A DNA stretch of 64,000 nucleotides from Latrodectus hesperus (lineage: Eukaryota > Arthropoda > Arachnida > Araneae > Theridiidae), in NCBI GenBank assembly GCA_037975125.1, contig CM075850.1:68801890-68865889 (forward strand), written 5' to 3'. The notes beneath the pieces are model-generated. The model was not told where the DNA came from, ran no database searches, and saw only the letters and a program-made list of their open reading frames with translations. The position numbers were made by a program, and so were the translations under genes. Of this stretch, positions 36,738-48,887 are shown in pieces (within the stretch, counting starts at the first letter, position 1; each line of letters opens with the position of its first letter).

Positions 36738-38142
36738 CACGACTGGCCATTAAAATTGCTAAACCAAGAAGGAATGCAAATAACAGAACGATATTTATTG
36801 GACACATACATTATAGTGTAAAGAACAAGTGATTAGATTTACAGGAAATTAGGATGTATAGATCTTGAGAAATCAGTATCCAGAGCAGCCACCTCTGGCT
36901 GCAATAACAGCATTTATTCGCCTAGGCATGGAGTCAAACAGAGATTGTATGGCATGTACGGGAATCTCAGTCCATGCAGCTTCAACGCTATGCCACAGTT
37001 CATCGACAGTAGTGGATGGTGAGTGATGGCGTGCCAATCGCTCGGCAACATTCGACCACACGTTCTCAATTGGTGACAGATCAGGAGAACGTGCTGGCCA
37101 GGGTAACAGTCGAACCTGTTCTGTATCAAGGAAGTTTAAAACAGTACGGGCAACATGCGGTCGTGCATTATCCTGTTGAAACAAAGCATTAGGGAGGCCT
37201 CGAAGATAGGGCAGAGCCACGTGCCTTAACACATCGGAAATGTAACGGTTGCTGTTCAAAGTGCCGGTAATGTGAACAAAAGGTGATTGAGACGTGTATC
37301 CAATGGCACCCCATACCATCACTCCAGCAGATGGTCCAGTATGGCGAGGCCCAATGCAAGCTGGCAATGCGCGTTCTCCACGATGCCTCCAAACAAGGAT
37401 GCGGCCATCATGGTCCAGTATACAGAACCGAGATTCATCTGTAAAGATGACGTGATGACACTCCCGCGTCCAGGTTCGTCGCTGATCACACCATTGAAGG
37501 CGCTCCTGTCTGTGACGCAGCATCAATGGTAGCTGAAGCCATGGTCGCCGTGCAGACAATTCATGCTGCTGCAAACGTCGTCGAACTGTTCGAGCAGAAA
37601 CTTGTTGCCTTGCAAATGACTCCATTTCTCGACTCAGGATTCGTGACGTGGCTGTACGATCCCTTGTGACCATGCGGATAAGATGTCTATCTTCTCTGCT
37701 GTTAGTGATGGGGGGTCGCTGAGATCCTGCATGACGTTCCGTATGATTGTCCTCAACCCATCGATTCCATATTCTGCTAACAGTCATGGGGTCTCAACTG
37801 ACGCGAGCAGCAATATTGCGGTACGATAAACCGCAATCATGGTAGGCTATAATCCTTCCTTGATCAAAGTCAGACACAAGCTGATAGGCATTTCTTCTTC
37901 TTACACGAGGCATTACAACTTTCTTTGCCGAAAACAACGTTGAAACGGAAATTGAGTATGAGAAAACTGCTGTCAAATCTCTGGTTTTATACACATTTTA
38001 GATGTCGCTACTGTCGCCTGCTTTGTATGAATCCGCTGAAAATCTAATTATTTGAATATCACAGCAAGTTCTAGCTGTCATGCAAATTTCACGTGTGTGG
38101 TGTGCCGCTTTCCTGGTGTAGCAATTTTAATGGCCAGTAGTG
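36738..38142 (-). mobile_element. Tc1-family DNA transposon with TIRs and TA duplications
   Basis: The ends are inverted repeats: CACGACTGGCCATTAAAATT at 36738 and, on the other strand, CACTACTGGCCATTAAAATT ending at 38142. TA is present on both sides (36736-36737 and 38143-38144), the Tc1/mariner target. The 1.4-kb length and the single intronless transposase gene are typical. Base composition is visibly more GC-rich than the flanks, suggesting recent arrival. It landed inside a TA microsatellite. Confidence 0.95.
36873..37913 (-). pseudogene. Tc1 transposase, DD34E, one premature stop
   Basis: The 347-codon frame starts at ATG 37913 (MPRVRRRNAYQLVSDFDQGR) and ends ARGGCSGY. The N-terminal helix-turn-helix has YRNIAARVS and MTVSRIWNRW. 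The catalytic triad is visible: FTDESRF, then FQQDNARPHV, then SPIENVW, with 34 residues between the second D and the E (DD34E). A single in-frame TGA at 37794-37796, in the DNA-binding region, is what a C-to-T change in a CGA codon would give. Otherwise the frame is intact. Cut-and-paste transposition would be its role. Confidence 0.95.
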
Positions 38143-38172
38143 TATATATATATATATATATATATGAATATC

Positions 38173-38263
<91 letters not shown>
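38143..38263. repeat. (TA)n microsatellite with two GAATATCAT interruptions
   Basis: TA runs on the right side of the Tc1 element, with the same GAATATCAT interruption at about 38166 and 38265. Confidence 0.95.
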
Positions 38264-38267
<4 letters not shown>

Positions 38268-38629
38268 TATCATAAATATATCATGTATTTTCACAATTAG
38301 TATAGGTAGTAAATATTAACTTTTTTTTTTTACCTATTTGCCTATTAATTTCAACTTAACAATGTGATTATCATCATATAGCAATAATTTCTAAATTTTG
38401 CTAATTTTTTAAGTATTGCTTTAAAGAATAGCAACCTTGTCACTTGTGTTTACTTTTCCATATGAGATGCAAAATAGTAAATTTTAAGCATGACAATTAT
38501 TTTACTTATATAAGATGCAAATAATACAACTTTAAATGAAAAATTGTGCATTTATTGCAATAATATGAAATATCTTAATTGTAATTTATTCATTCAAAAA
38601 TATCTTTTGTTATCAATATAAGCCTATAA

Positions 38630-38900
38630 CGGTTGTCAAGATAGAACCTATCTAGGCTGCATAGATTGGACCAATTTTGACAGCTTCAGCCTTGGTCTAT
38701 CTTGACAGCCAAGCTGAGTCCCTTCTTGATTTCCCAGATAGGTCTAATATAAGTAATCAAGCTTGGTTCTATCTTAGCAACCCATAATGGTCCCATGTAA
38801 AAAAAATGTAGACAATCCAGGATTGGACCAATATAGACCACCAATAATTAGGCAATACAACGATTAGCCAATATGGGGTCAAGATATTTTGCTACTTGGG
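38630..38900. repeat. Cluster of diverged direct and inverted motifs
   Basis: Variants of GGTCTATCTTGACAG occur in both orientations (about 38635 as reverse complement, 38694, 38764), with GGACCAATnTTGAC-type motifs between them. It is probably a decayed repetitive element; its type is not determinable. Confidence 0.4.
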
Positions 38901-39908
38901 GAACGAATTTAATACATTCTTTGATAAATGTTTTTAAATATTTATTTTTATACTTGTCTGGTAAATTTTACCCCAACTTACAGATCTTTCTTTCAATTTT
39001 TATTATTGTTTCGCCCCTAAATTAGATATGCTAAAACTTTGTCAACTGGGATGAGAGTTCGTTTTCCTGTCATATATTAAAACATTCCAGCCATATTGAT
39101 TTAATTCTTAAACACAAATGTAAATCAGGGACTCTTAATCTTTTCTCAAATTGACACTAAAAACTTTTAAATATAATCATTAGCTCTTTTATATACATAG
39201 TCTCTTTAAGCTTTTATAGCTAATATAATTTAGCTCTTTTATAGCTGTATAGGAGAAACATTTTAAGGAAAATAATTACAGTTTTTCCATTTTTTTCACA
39301 ATTAGGAGAAAGATGTCAAAATTAGTCTACTAGTTTTTTTATTAAAATTTCGTAAAATTATTTATGTATAAAACACAATGTAATTATAACAATTTCAATT
39401 CAGATATTATATACTTTTTCTATTTTTATATGTTTTTTTTTATCAATTTTTGGTAGATTAAATTCATTTTCAGCTGAAATTGAGAATAAAAAAAATACGG
39501 AATCAAAAATTTTATTTGTTATTTAAAAACTTATTCAGAAATAGAAGAATAAGACTGAACTGCGCATTTCCCGAATAGTGCATTGTTACACGATTTTGTT
39601 TAATTTTAATGTATTTATTTTAAAGTCATTTTACATTTCAATTAAATTTTTTTAATCTCTTTAAAATAACATGCTTCTTTGATAGAAAGGCACCAATATG
39701 AAGCACTACTAAAGAAAAAGTAAGAATTTAAAAAAAATTGTTCAAATGTCTAAATAAAAAATATTAAAACAAAAATAATAAACTCTTGAACAATTTTAAT
39801 AAAAAGCTCAAATAAAATCAGAAGATTTACTTAAATTCAAACTTTATTTAGTTAAAAATTATGAGATAAAATAAAAGACGGCTATTCTTTATTTAATTAT
39901 GGGCGACT

Positions 39909-40013
39909 TTAGTGTGATTTCAAAACCTAGAAACCGTTTCTAAACAGTCATTGTGTTTAAGGCCTTAGTGTGACGTCAAACCTAGTAACAGTTTCTAAAC
40001 AGTCGTTGTTAAG
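39909..40013. repeat. Tandem duplication, 56-bp unit, two copies
   Basis: Copies start at 39909 and 39965 (TTAGTGTGA, CAAA-CCTAG, AGTTTCTAAACAGTC). A separate 70-bp duplication (AGAAATGATTGTACTTAATC) starts at 40073 and 40143. Confidence 0.75.
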
Positions 40014-40274
40014 AGTCAATTATCGTTGAAACGAAGTAAGTATAAATATAAATTATTTTTTAACTGTGTGTCAGAAATGATTGTACTTAATCGATTTACT
40101 GTATTTTACTTACTTAATGTCTTTAATGTATTTTGTGATTTTAGAAATGAGTGTACTTAATCGATAGGCGCATTAAGATGTCTTTATTTGTATAACCATT
40201 TTTTATTATTTATTATTCATTTCTTAACTATTACCGACATTGCCTTTTCCTTAATATCTATTAAATTTTATTTG

Positions 40275-40390
<116 letters not shown>

Positions 40391-41140
40391 ATTACTTCTA
40401 TCTTCAGTTTATTTTCTACTCCTTACACAAATGTTATGCTTAACTAGATCTATCTAAATCTTCTTTGAAGAAATTAAAATTTTAATATACCTAAAACTAA
40501 TAAATATTCTAATTTTTAATTTTTTTTTTACTTTTTGAACATATATTAAAGCAATATGTGATATTTTATTACGTTGAAATTTTCATAAAAAAACTCTTAT
40601 TTTGAAGGATCTATATAACTTGTTTATAAAAGGTGCATATTGCTTACAATATAATTGATTGTAATAGGTGATTTAACGCATTAAATGCTCAAATGTTTGT
40701 GTTGCTTTTCATTGATCATAACTGTGTAACTTCCACCTGTAATTTAAATGTAGTCATCTGCTTACGTGGTTGTCACTTTTTCTTATTAGTTAAACTATCT
40801 TAAGATTTGTTTTATGAACTAAAATCCTATCATCATATTTAAATAACTTTAATTTTTTATTAAAAGAGTTTCTTGCATTTTTAATTCATAAAAATTGAGT
40901 ATATCAAATATAGAAAATAGTAAATAGATGTATGTGTAACAACATGTAATTTTAACTTTCAATTTTATCATCCTTTCAGATGAAATTTCATGGAAGAGAA
41001 TAAATAAGTTCCACCACAATTACACAATTTTTTTTGCTCTGACTGAAAGGTGATAAAAAAGAGGGAGAAGGCTGTTGAATCAAATCATATCAAAGTCTTA
41101 AATGATGATGATGATAGAATACTGCTCGAAGGATTGGTAG

Positions 41141-41530
41141 TGTGGTGACTCATCGTGACTTCTCTAAGAAATTGCGGTGACTCATCACATCTTTTCTGAG
41201 AAACTCTTGACCTTTTACAAAACACTTGAATTCGTGAAGTAAAACTGAAAATTTCGAAGCAAAACTAAAAACTTGTTTATCAAATTTCTGGCCAGTGGTA
41301 TTAACTTCATGAAATGTACCCAATCAATCAGCACAGTTCATGCATTCTCTCAGTGAGATCTGAACCGAACACAGAACACTTGCTCTCTAAATTTCATGCT
41401 AAGAGGATGCGCTGTTTCAGTCCTCCTAAATTTCTTTGTTTCTATGTAAGTTGTGTTGTTTGCAATAAATGTTATTTATTTTAAAAAATGCCTTCTGAAA
41501 AAAGTTAAACATCAACTAACTTACACCATA
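41141..41530 (+). repeat. 5' LTR
   Basis: About 390 bp, with a GCAATAAATG polyadenylation-type signal at about 41462. Compared with the 3' LTR it lacks about 14 bases near 41343 and has some 30 substitutions by eye. Confidence 0.9.
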
Positions 41531-41772
41531 ATGGTGACCCGGCGTCAACGCAGCAATAAATAAGATTCAGGCAATGCCGCTTAAAAAGGCGAATTTCAGC
41601 GAGCGCTGACTCGCACTATTCCGAAGGAGTATTTACTTAATAAGAAGAAGAGGCTAAAAGAGCTGATATTCCCCATGGGCCTGCTCCCGTCGCTCGTCGA
41701 CCTACATTCGGCGTAAGAGGACCCACTTTCTCTCACTAGTGTACCATGTATTTCACTCACTTATTAAAAAAA

Positions 41773-42529
41773 ATGACGGAAATTGTTCCTGTAGTGACAG
41801 CGATAAAATTCCCTATCTACAATCATGCAGATCCAGATCTATGGTTCACAATGTGTGAATCAACATTTGAATTGGGAATTCCAAAACTCATCATAGAGAG
41901 CAGGACGAAATACAATAACTGCGTTTCCCACCTCCCGCCTGAGACGGTATCGCTAGTGAGAGATGTTCTCATAAATCCAGACAAGGAGGATCTATATATG
42001 CAGTTGAAAAATGAGTTGATAAAGCACAGTGGAGAATCTTCCCATCAGGAGATACGGAAACTTCTACAAGATGAAGAAATCGGAGATAGAAAACCAACAG
42101 AGCTTCTCCGTGTGCTCAAACGACGAGCTGAAAGTCACCAAGTGCCTGAGCAACTGATGCTGAAACTTTTCCTGCAGCACATGCCGACTTCTGTGCAAAT
42201 TGTTTTCGCAGCTTTAACGCCACTGACACTGTTAAAAGCAGCGGAAATTGCTGCACCGTATCAATGAATGTACACCAATATCAGTAGGTGCTACTTCTTT
42301 TAATTCAAACGAAAGAAATTTGTTTTCTGAAATTGAAAAATCAAATGCTCGAATTGACAATATTTGTCGAAGTAGAAGTCAATCGAGGAATAGAACTTTC
42401 CAAAATCGTCATCGCAGTAAATCTAAAAATTATAAATTTTGTTGGTGCCATTTTAAATTTGACAACAAAGCAAAGAAATGCGTACAGCCTTGCAAATTTG
42501 AGACAAAAAACGAGAGCTGGCAAGAGTAG
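41773..42529 (+). pseudogene. Gypsy gag (one frameshift)
   Basis: ATG 41773 opens MTEIVPVVTAIKFPIYNHAD, then PDLWFTMCESTF, a capsid-type segment typical of arthropod gypsy gags. It runs to HMPTSVQIVFAALTPLTLLK and stops at 42267. A second frame (42248-42529) continues with an RS-rich stretch and a Cys/His tail (FCWCHFKFDNKAKKCVQPC), the usual end of this gag class. A frameshift joins the two frames within 42248-42267. Confidence 0.82.
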
Positions 42530-45500
42530 AGGCGACTGTCATCTTGCCCATATCTTCCCTTCACCTTTTTGTATATGATGAGCGTACAAACACACATTTT
42601 TTAATTGACACTGGTTCGGATATTAGTGTTTGCCCAGCAACACGATTACAAAGACGAAATCCTGTGCAAATGACCTTTTCTGCAGCTAATGGTTCTGTAA
42701 TTCAGGTTTACTGAACTCAATCTCTAAACTTGGAATTTGGGTTGAGAAGGATATTCAAGTGGACATTTTTGATAGGAAATGTTTCTACTCCAATTATCGG
42801 TGTAAATTTTTTGTACAATCTTTTACCCAATTTCAATAGAAGGAAACTTATTGATACCAAAACAAATTTAATTATTCTTTGTAAATTAAGTACAAGTAAC
42901 ATTCATTCAATTAAAACAGTATCAGGTGACACCATATATCACAATCTTTTAAAGGAATTTCCCGACATTACTAAACCCACTAGACCTGACAGAGAAATAA
43001 AACACTCCGTCTTATGTTGCATTCAGACAACCGGTCCTTCTGTTTGTGCGAAAGCCCGACGACTCGCGCCGGATAGATTGCGAGTTGCTGGAGAGGAATT
43101 TCAATGCATGATTGATCGCAGTCACATGCATACTATAAATAGTTACGCATCACTTTTACACGTGGTTCCAAAAAAAGATTCTACTGAAAGGTGTCCTTGC
43201 GGAGATTTTAGAAGCCTCAATGCTCAAACAATTAAAGGTGATTACGGTATTCCAAATGTTCTAGATTTTACTTCTGAGTTAAATGGAACGAAAATTTATT
43301 CACGTCTAGATTTAGTGGAAGCTTATCATCAAATTCCTATAAATCCAGATGACATACATAAAACCGTAATAATTACCCCATTTGGATTATATAATGTACT
43401 AGAACGCATTTGGACTTTGTAATGCTGCATCAACATGTCAAAGATTTATAGATGATGTGACTTGCGTAATCTGCTTTTTGTCTATGCCTTTGTGGATGAT
43501 ATTTTAATTGCATCCTAATCACCAGAAGGACACTTAGAACATTTAAAAATTCTATTTCAACGTTTAGATCATTATTTATTGGCTAAAATCTTCTAAATGC
43601 ATTTTTGGCGTTCTTACAATAGAATTTTTGGATTTAAAGTTTCTGAATTCGGTATCGAACCTCTTTCCCACCGCGTAGATTGTATTTTAAAATTTCCAAA
43701 ACCAACTACAATTTTACAATTACTCAACTAAGGCGTTTTTTTGGCTTAATTAATTTTTATAGACGTTTTATACCTAACGCCGCAGACATTTAACTCCATT
43801 AAATACATTTCTGGAAGGTATTAAAAAGAAAAAAAATCTAAACATCCTACACGAATAAAACCTTGCGAAATTCTTCAATGGAATGAAATAACAGAACGTG
43901 CATTTTCTGAGGCCAAAAACGCTCTTTTAAAAGCAACTTTGCATAGACACCCAATTTCAAGAGCGAAAATATGTGTTCACGTTGATGCTAGTGACATTGC
44001 AGCTGGTGGTTCTGTCATGCAGTTAAAATAATACATGGAAACCGATCGCTTCGATGTCAATGAAACTCAGTAAAAATGAAATAAAAAATTGGTCTACCTA
44101 TGATCGCGAATCATTGGCAATTTACAAAGCAATAAAAAAAGTTAGACATTTACATGAAGGTCGTGACTTTACAATCTACACACTTATTTATGCCTTCAAA
44201 CAGAAACCCGATAAATCTTCTCCACGTCAACTGAGACACCTCGACTATATTTCACAGTTTTCAACTGATATTCGTCACACCAAAGGCACAGACAATCAAG
44301 TGGCAGATACACTATCCCGCATAGAAATAAACAATATCTCTTCAATTCCCTTAAATTTTTAAAAAATTTATCCTCGCTCAAGAAAATGATACAAAATTAA
44401 AATCACTTCTTCAAAATTCATCTGCTTTTAAATTGGAGAAAACATTTATTCCTATTTTAAATTTGCATTTATATTGTGACATGTCAACAGGCAAACCTCG
44501 ACCATTTGTTCCAAAAATATATCGCCAAATCATTTTTAATCAACTACATGGACGTTCTCGTTCGGGAATATCCGCAAGTAAAAAGTTGCTTAGTTCACGA
44601 TACGTTTGGCCCAACATGTATAAATACATATCAGAGCAAGTAAGATGTTGTGAATCCTGGCAACGTTCTAAAATTTACAAACATACAAAAACTCCATTAG
44701 GTACATTTGCCTTAACAGATTCTCGATTTTCGCAAATTCATCTTGACCTAATAGGACCCCTTCGATGGTCATATATATTGTCTCAGAATTATCGATCGTT
44801 TCACCAGATGGCAAGAGGCTGTTCCTATTCCTGATGCCAAAGCTTCAACCGTATGTAAAGCTCTTTTCAATGCGTGGATCTCGAGATTTGGATGTTCTTC
44901 CCAAATCACTACTGACCAAGGAAGACAACTAGAATCTGCACTTTTCAATGAATTGCTAATTCTAACTGGTACCAATCGGATACGCACTACAGCATATCAT
45001 CCGATATCAAATGGTATCATCGAAAGGTTTCACTGCCATTTGAAAAGTTCTTTAAAGGGCCATGAAAATCCTAGATGGACAGACACATTACACATCATTT
45101 TACTAGGTGTTAGAACTGCCTTTAAGAATGATTTACAGTCAACTAGTGCTGAACATGTCTATGGAAAATCTCTTTTTTTTGCCAGCGGATATGTTCAATG
45201 AATTCAACAGCAAACAATCCTTAGACAAGACATTTGCAACAAATTTGAGGGAACAGATGAACAAGCTCAATCCCGTCAGTGTTTGTCGGCACGGACAAAA
45301 TCCCATTTTTGTGCATCCAGATTTGCAACATTGTACTCATATTTTCTGCGCACTGACCATCAAAACCTCTTTTAAGCCAGTCATACACCAGACCACACAA
45401 TGTACTTCAACTATCATCAAAAACAATCACCATCCAGTTGAAATATCGTTCAATAACAGTTTCCTTAGATCGAGTAAAACCAGCATATATTTTAAAGGAA

Positions 45501-45530
45501 TCCAAATAAGATGACAGTGATTCAAATATG
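42530..45530 (+). pseudogene. Gypsy pol: protease, reverse transcriptase, RNase H, integrase (degenerate)
   Basis: The protease is at about 42570-42800 with FLIDTGSDISVCPATR, then a stop. The reverse transcriptase (about 42900-43700) has SYASLLHVVPKKD, CGDFRSLNAQTIKGDY and YSRLDLVEAYHQIPI, and, after a frame change, FVDDILIAS. RNase H (about 43880-44340) has VHVDASDIAAGGSVMQ and DNQVADTLSRIEI. Integrase (about 44430-45200) has WPNMYKYI, a paired-Cys segment, HLDLIGPL, ITTDQGRQLES and AYHPISNGIIERFHC, giving the D, D and E positions. At least six frame breaks occur. Confidence 0.88.
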
Positions 45531-45734
45531 AATAATACAGCAAGCAAGAATATCAAGCAACCTATCACGACTAAAAGTGGTAGAAGAGTACATTTTCCTG
45601 ATAGACTTGTATATTTTTAAATGCATTAATTAATTAATATCATATATTATTTTATTGCTCACACATATAGTGTGAATCATAATATATCACATTAAATACT
45701 GTATTATACATTTAAATTCGAATACACTAGTTAT

Positions 45735-45950
45735 CATGCATAATTGTGAAATATTATATTTTATTGAATAATGATCAATGATATATTATATTATGTATTG
45801 TATTTCATATTTAATAATTTTCACAGCATATTATTCATCATGCACAATTTTGATATACATTTTATGGCATAGTGACCAATGGTATATTTTATCAAGTATT
45901 GTATTTTGTATTTAATATATATAGTTTTCACTATATTATTCTCATCATAT
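45735..45950. repeat. Diverged tandem repeat upstream of the 3' LTR, unit about 105 bp
   Basis: Units start CATGCATAATTGTGA (45735), CATGCACAATTTTGA (45839) and CATATGTAATC (45946). Each has TTTTAT...CAATG(G/A)TATAT, GTATTGTATTT and TTTTCAC blocks in order. It lies inside the gypsy element after pol. Confidence 0.65.
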
Positions 45951-46146
45951 GTAATCTTTAAATTTATTATAATTATGGCATTGTTAAAATTTTACTTAAT
46001 GATGATGTCTCTACATTTTACAACAAATTTATGTATATATATTTCTACAAATTTTGCTTTTCTCAAATTATAATTTCTCAATTTACTCTCATTGCTCTTC
46101 TTAACACATATTCTGTGTCGTTTGGTTCTCTCACTGGGGGGTACTG

Positions 46147-46551
46147 TGTGGTGACTCATTGCGACTTCTCTAAGAAATTGCGGTGACTCATCAAATCTTT
46201 TCTGAGAAACTCTTGACCTTTTATAAAATACTAGAATTTGTGAAGTAAAACTGAAAATTGCGAAGTGAAACTAAGAGCTTGTCTCTCAAATTTTTGTGCC
46301 AATGGTATTAACTTCATGAAATGTACTCTACCAATCAGCACACTTCGTAGGCGTGGTTTATACATTCTCTTAATGAGATCCAAACCGAACACACAACACT
46401 TGCTCTCTAAATCTCATGCTAAGAGGACGCACTGTTTCAGTCCTCCTAAATTTCTTTGTTTCTATGTAAGTTGTGTTGTTTGCAATAAATGTTATTTATT
46501 TTTAAAAAATGCCTTCTGAAAAAAGTTAAACATCAACTAACTTACATCATA
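46147..46551 (+). repeat. 3' LTR
   Basis: About 405 bp, matching 41141-41530 and carrying the extra TAGGCGTGGTTTATA block. It is preceded by a G-rich polypurine tract. Confidence 0.9.
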
Positions 46552-47710
46552 GTAGAAACTAGTATGAAAGATAAAGTTTATAGAGTACATGTTTGTTTCA
46601 TGTTTGATTCTTCAATTTACGATGTATATTTATAATTGCAAAAGTATATTTAAAATAATATATTTTGTTGCAAAAAAGTGCTTCTTTAATTTAAATTCCA
46701 TGTATTATTGTAGTTTTATAGTTTTTTTTTTATCATGAGTGTATTAGTGAAAATTCAGCATAAACATTGTGATAAACAGAATAAATAAAGCAAAATTTTA
46801 ATAAGTTATTATTAAGAAATGTCAAGTATTTGAAATTAATACATTAAAAATAATTCCAAAAGCAAACTATAAAATCTTTTTAAAGGTCAGCAACTTCTAT
46901 TTCCTGATATACTTAAAAAACTTCATAACAGTCACAATTCTCACAGCAGCTTTTCTTCTAAAGCAGCATTGGTTGAGCATCCAATTTAAAGTATAAGTAC
47001 TTTCTAACTCTCCTCGGTGTTCTTCTAATAACTAAATTTAATTTCAATAATGCAGTGCTATGATTTGATGTTACATATCTGTAATATACTTATTTATAAT
47101 ATGTGACATATCAATATGTATGTAATTATTTCATGTTTTTACGTTTACATGAACTAGTTTTCATTATTTTTTTAGTTTTAATAACACATATATTTGTATT
47201 GCCCGACACATATTTTAAATCTCTTTATTTAATGATTAGCCTTTAGTTTATAATGACTTAGAAATTTGAATCATGTTGTGCTTAAAATTTTATAATAGTG
47301 TTAGATCTATATAAAGGATTTGGTTCCAATAGAATTAAACCTTGTGTACAAAAAAAATTTCATTTAGAAACAAAAAAAAAAAGAAATCCTTTATATACTT
47401 ATAAATTTTATTAAAGGTTTAGAAGCTAATTTTTGTTCAATTACTATATTTTCCTTTATGTAATCTGCTGATTATGTGTTAAAAAATTGCAAAGTTTTGT
47501 TGTGCCTAATATTTGCCACCATGGATTACACAGATGAAAATATTTCCTGTCATAAAAACTTAAAGTTTTAAAAGGAATACTATTATATTTTATACAATAT
47601 ATAACAGATGGTGCCGAGAACTTTCATTTATTTTAACTATATCACATATTTTGTGTCACGACACATCAGCAGTATATATTTTTAATTATTTGGCGAAAAA
47701 ATTGCCATAG
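46552..47710. other. AT-rich spacer with one MITE-like end
   Basis: No gene seen. Positions 47443-47560 are a diverged copy of one end of the TIR element at 56889-57575. Confidence 0.5.
47443..47560. repeat. Diverged single end of a TIR element
   Basis: It aligns with 56889-57005 through CT(A/G)TATTTTC, GATT(A/G)TGT(G/A)TTAAAAA, TTTTGTTGTGC and TGCCACCAT(G/A)GATTA. The partner end was not found nearby. Confidence 0.6.
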
Positions 47711-47752
47711 ATTATATATAGGTTGTTGTTGCTGTTGTGGCTTATGCTCCTT

Positions 47753-47773
47753 TTGTCTGACTTCGTCAGACAA
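47753..47773. other. LINE 3' UTR stem-loop
   Basis: TTGTCTGAC, a TTC loop, then GTCAGACAA. The related copy at 35381-35397 keeps the GTCTGAC/GTCAGAC stem but has a GGA loop. Confidence 0.75.
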
Positions 47774-48368
47774 GGTCCATGAGACCACTGACCCGAAGAA
47801 AATCTGAAACAAAAAGGGGGAAAGAATAAAGGTCCTTCTTGGTGAACCCCATGCAGTCAAGAACATGTTCAGGGGAGGCCTGTTGGGTTCGGCATTTTGT
47901 GCATAATGAGTAGGTCTTCCTCCCCTCTAAAAAAGAGAGACTTTTTATGTGGCCGCTTTTGAGTTTTGCGATTGCAAATTGGGTGGTACTGTCGCAGTTG
48001 AGATTGAATGATGATCCAGGTTCGCTGCTCCCATACCAGTGGTGCCTGGGTGGGTTTCTCCATTCCTTCGAAATATCACAAACGACTTTGGAATGAAGTT
48101 CTGCAAAGGTTAAGGCTGTGTGAGAAGGTGGAGAATGGCTGCAGCCCTGCTTGGCTAAGTGATCCGCTTGCTCTTTGCCATAGATGTCAATGTGAGATGG
48201 AATCCACTGTAAATGAACATAGTGTAGTTTGGAGATATCTTTTAGCTGAACAAGGATATAAATGCTCGTTTTATCGCCAACTGTGAATAAGTTTTGAAGG
48301 TGCTGAAGGGTGCTGCGACTGTCAGAAAGAATCCAGAGGTCTCCGAAGTCACATTTATTGTGAATAGT

Positions 48369-48887
48369 CTAAAGACCGTGTTCTATTGCTATGAGTTCAC
48401 TTTTAAAAACAGAGGAAGAATCAGGGTTACGGAGATAGTAGTAAAGTTTTTCTCCTGGTTTCTCGATGTAGATACTGCCTGCGTTGTCATTCAGTTTGCT
48501 ACCATCTGTAAAGATATTTATGGCGTCATCCGGGATTTTATTAATAACCTCCAGTGCCAACTGCTGAAGATGAGCTGGGATAAAGTCTTTCTTGCTGGCT
48601 GAAGTAGATAAACTGAGGTGAAATTGGACTCTTGGGAATCTTTCTGCAGGATTTAAGCATGATTTTAAGGAGTGAGGCTCAACATTATCAGAAGGTAAAT
48701 GCAAAAGCTCAACGTGACTAAAGGGGCTGTTTTTCTTCAGTCGCTGATTGTTGCGCCAGTTGCTTAGATACACGGATGTTTTGTTATGCTGGCCATAGCT
48801 GGAAAGTTTGTTAAAGTATTTGGTGAGGTTAGCCTTTCTTCTAGTTTGAAGCGGTTGTAAGTTAGCTTCATAGAGGACTATTTCCAT
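48369..48887 (-). pseudogene. LINE RNase H fragment
   Basis: A 172-residue open frame. The first half is the region between reverse transcriptase and RNase H (QTRRKANLTKYFNKLSSYGQ). The second half opens RNase H with NIFTDGSKLNDNAG and the FKSELIAIEHGL helix. A frame break follows at 48369, and the domain continues in other frames down to about 47800. Confidence 0.8.

Larger units (their letters stand above)
41141..46551 (+). mobile_element. Ty3/gypsy LTR retrotransposon, complete in structure, broken in coding
   Basis: Direct LTRs (41141-41530 and 46147-46551) both start TGTGGTGACTCAT and end ACTTACAYCATA. They are flanked by GTAG on each side (41137-41140 and 46552-46555), a likely 4-bp target duplication. 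A TGGTGACCCGG primer-type site follows the 5' LTR, and a GGGGGG polypurine tract (about 46134) precedes the 3' LTR. Gag and pol are in canonical gypsy order: gag, protease, reverse transcriptase, RNase H, integrase. Many frameshifts and stops. The LTRs differ at roughly 8% of positions by eye, so the insertion is old. Confidence 0.93.

Noticed and set aside
37189..37532. Alternative-frame ORFs inside the Tc1 transposase
   Set aside because: Shadows of the GC-richer DD34E frame, with no family resemblance of their own.
48008..48602. Plus-strand ORFs 48008-48286 and 48294-48602
   Set aside because: Antisense to the RNase H LINE fragment, which has clear domain motifs on the minus strand.
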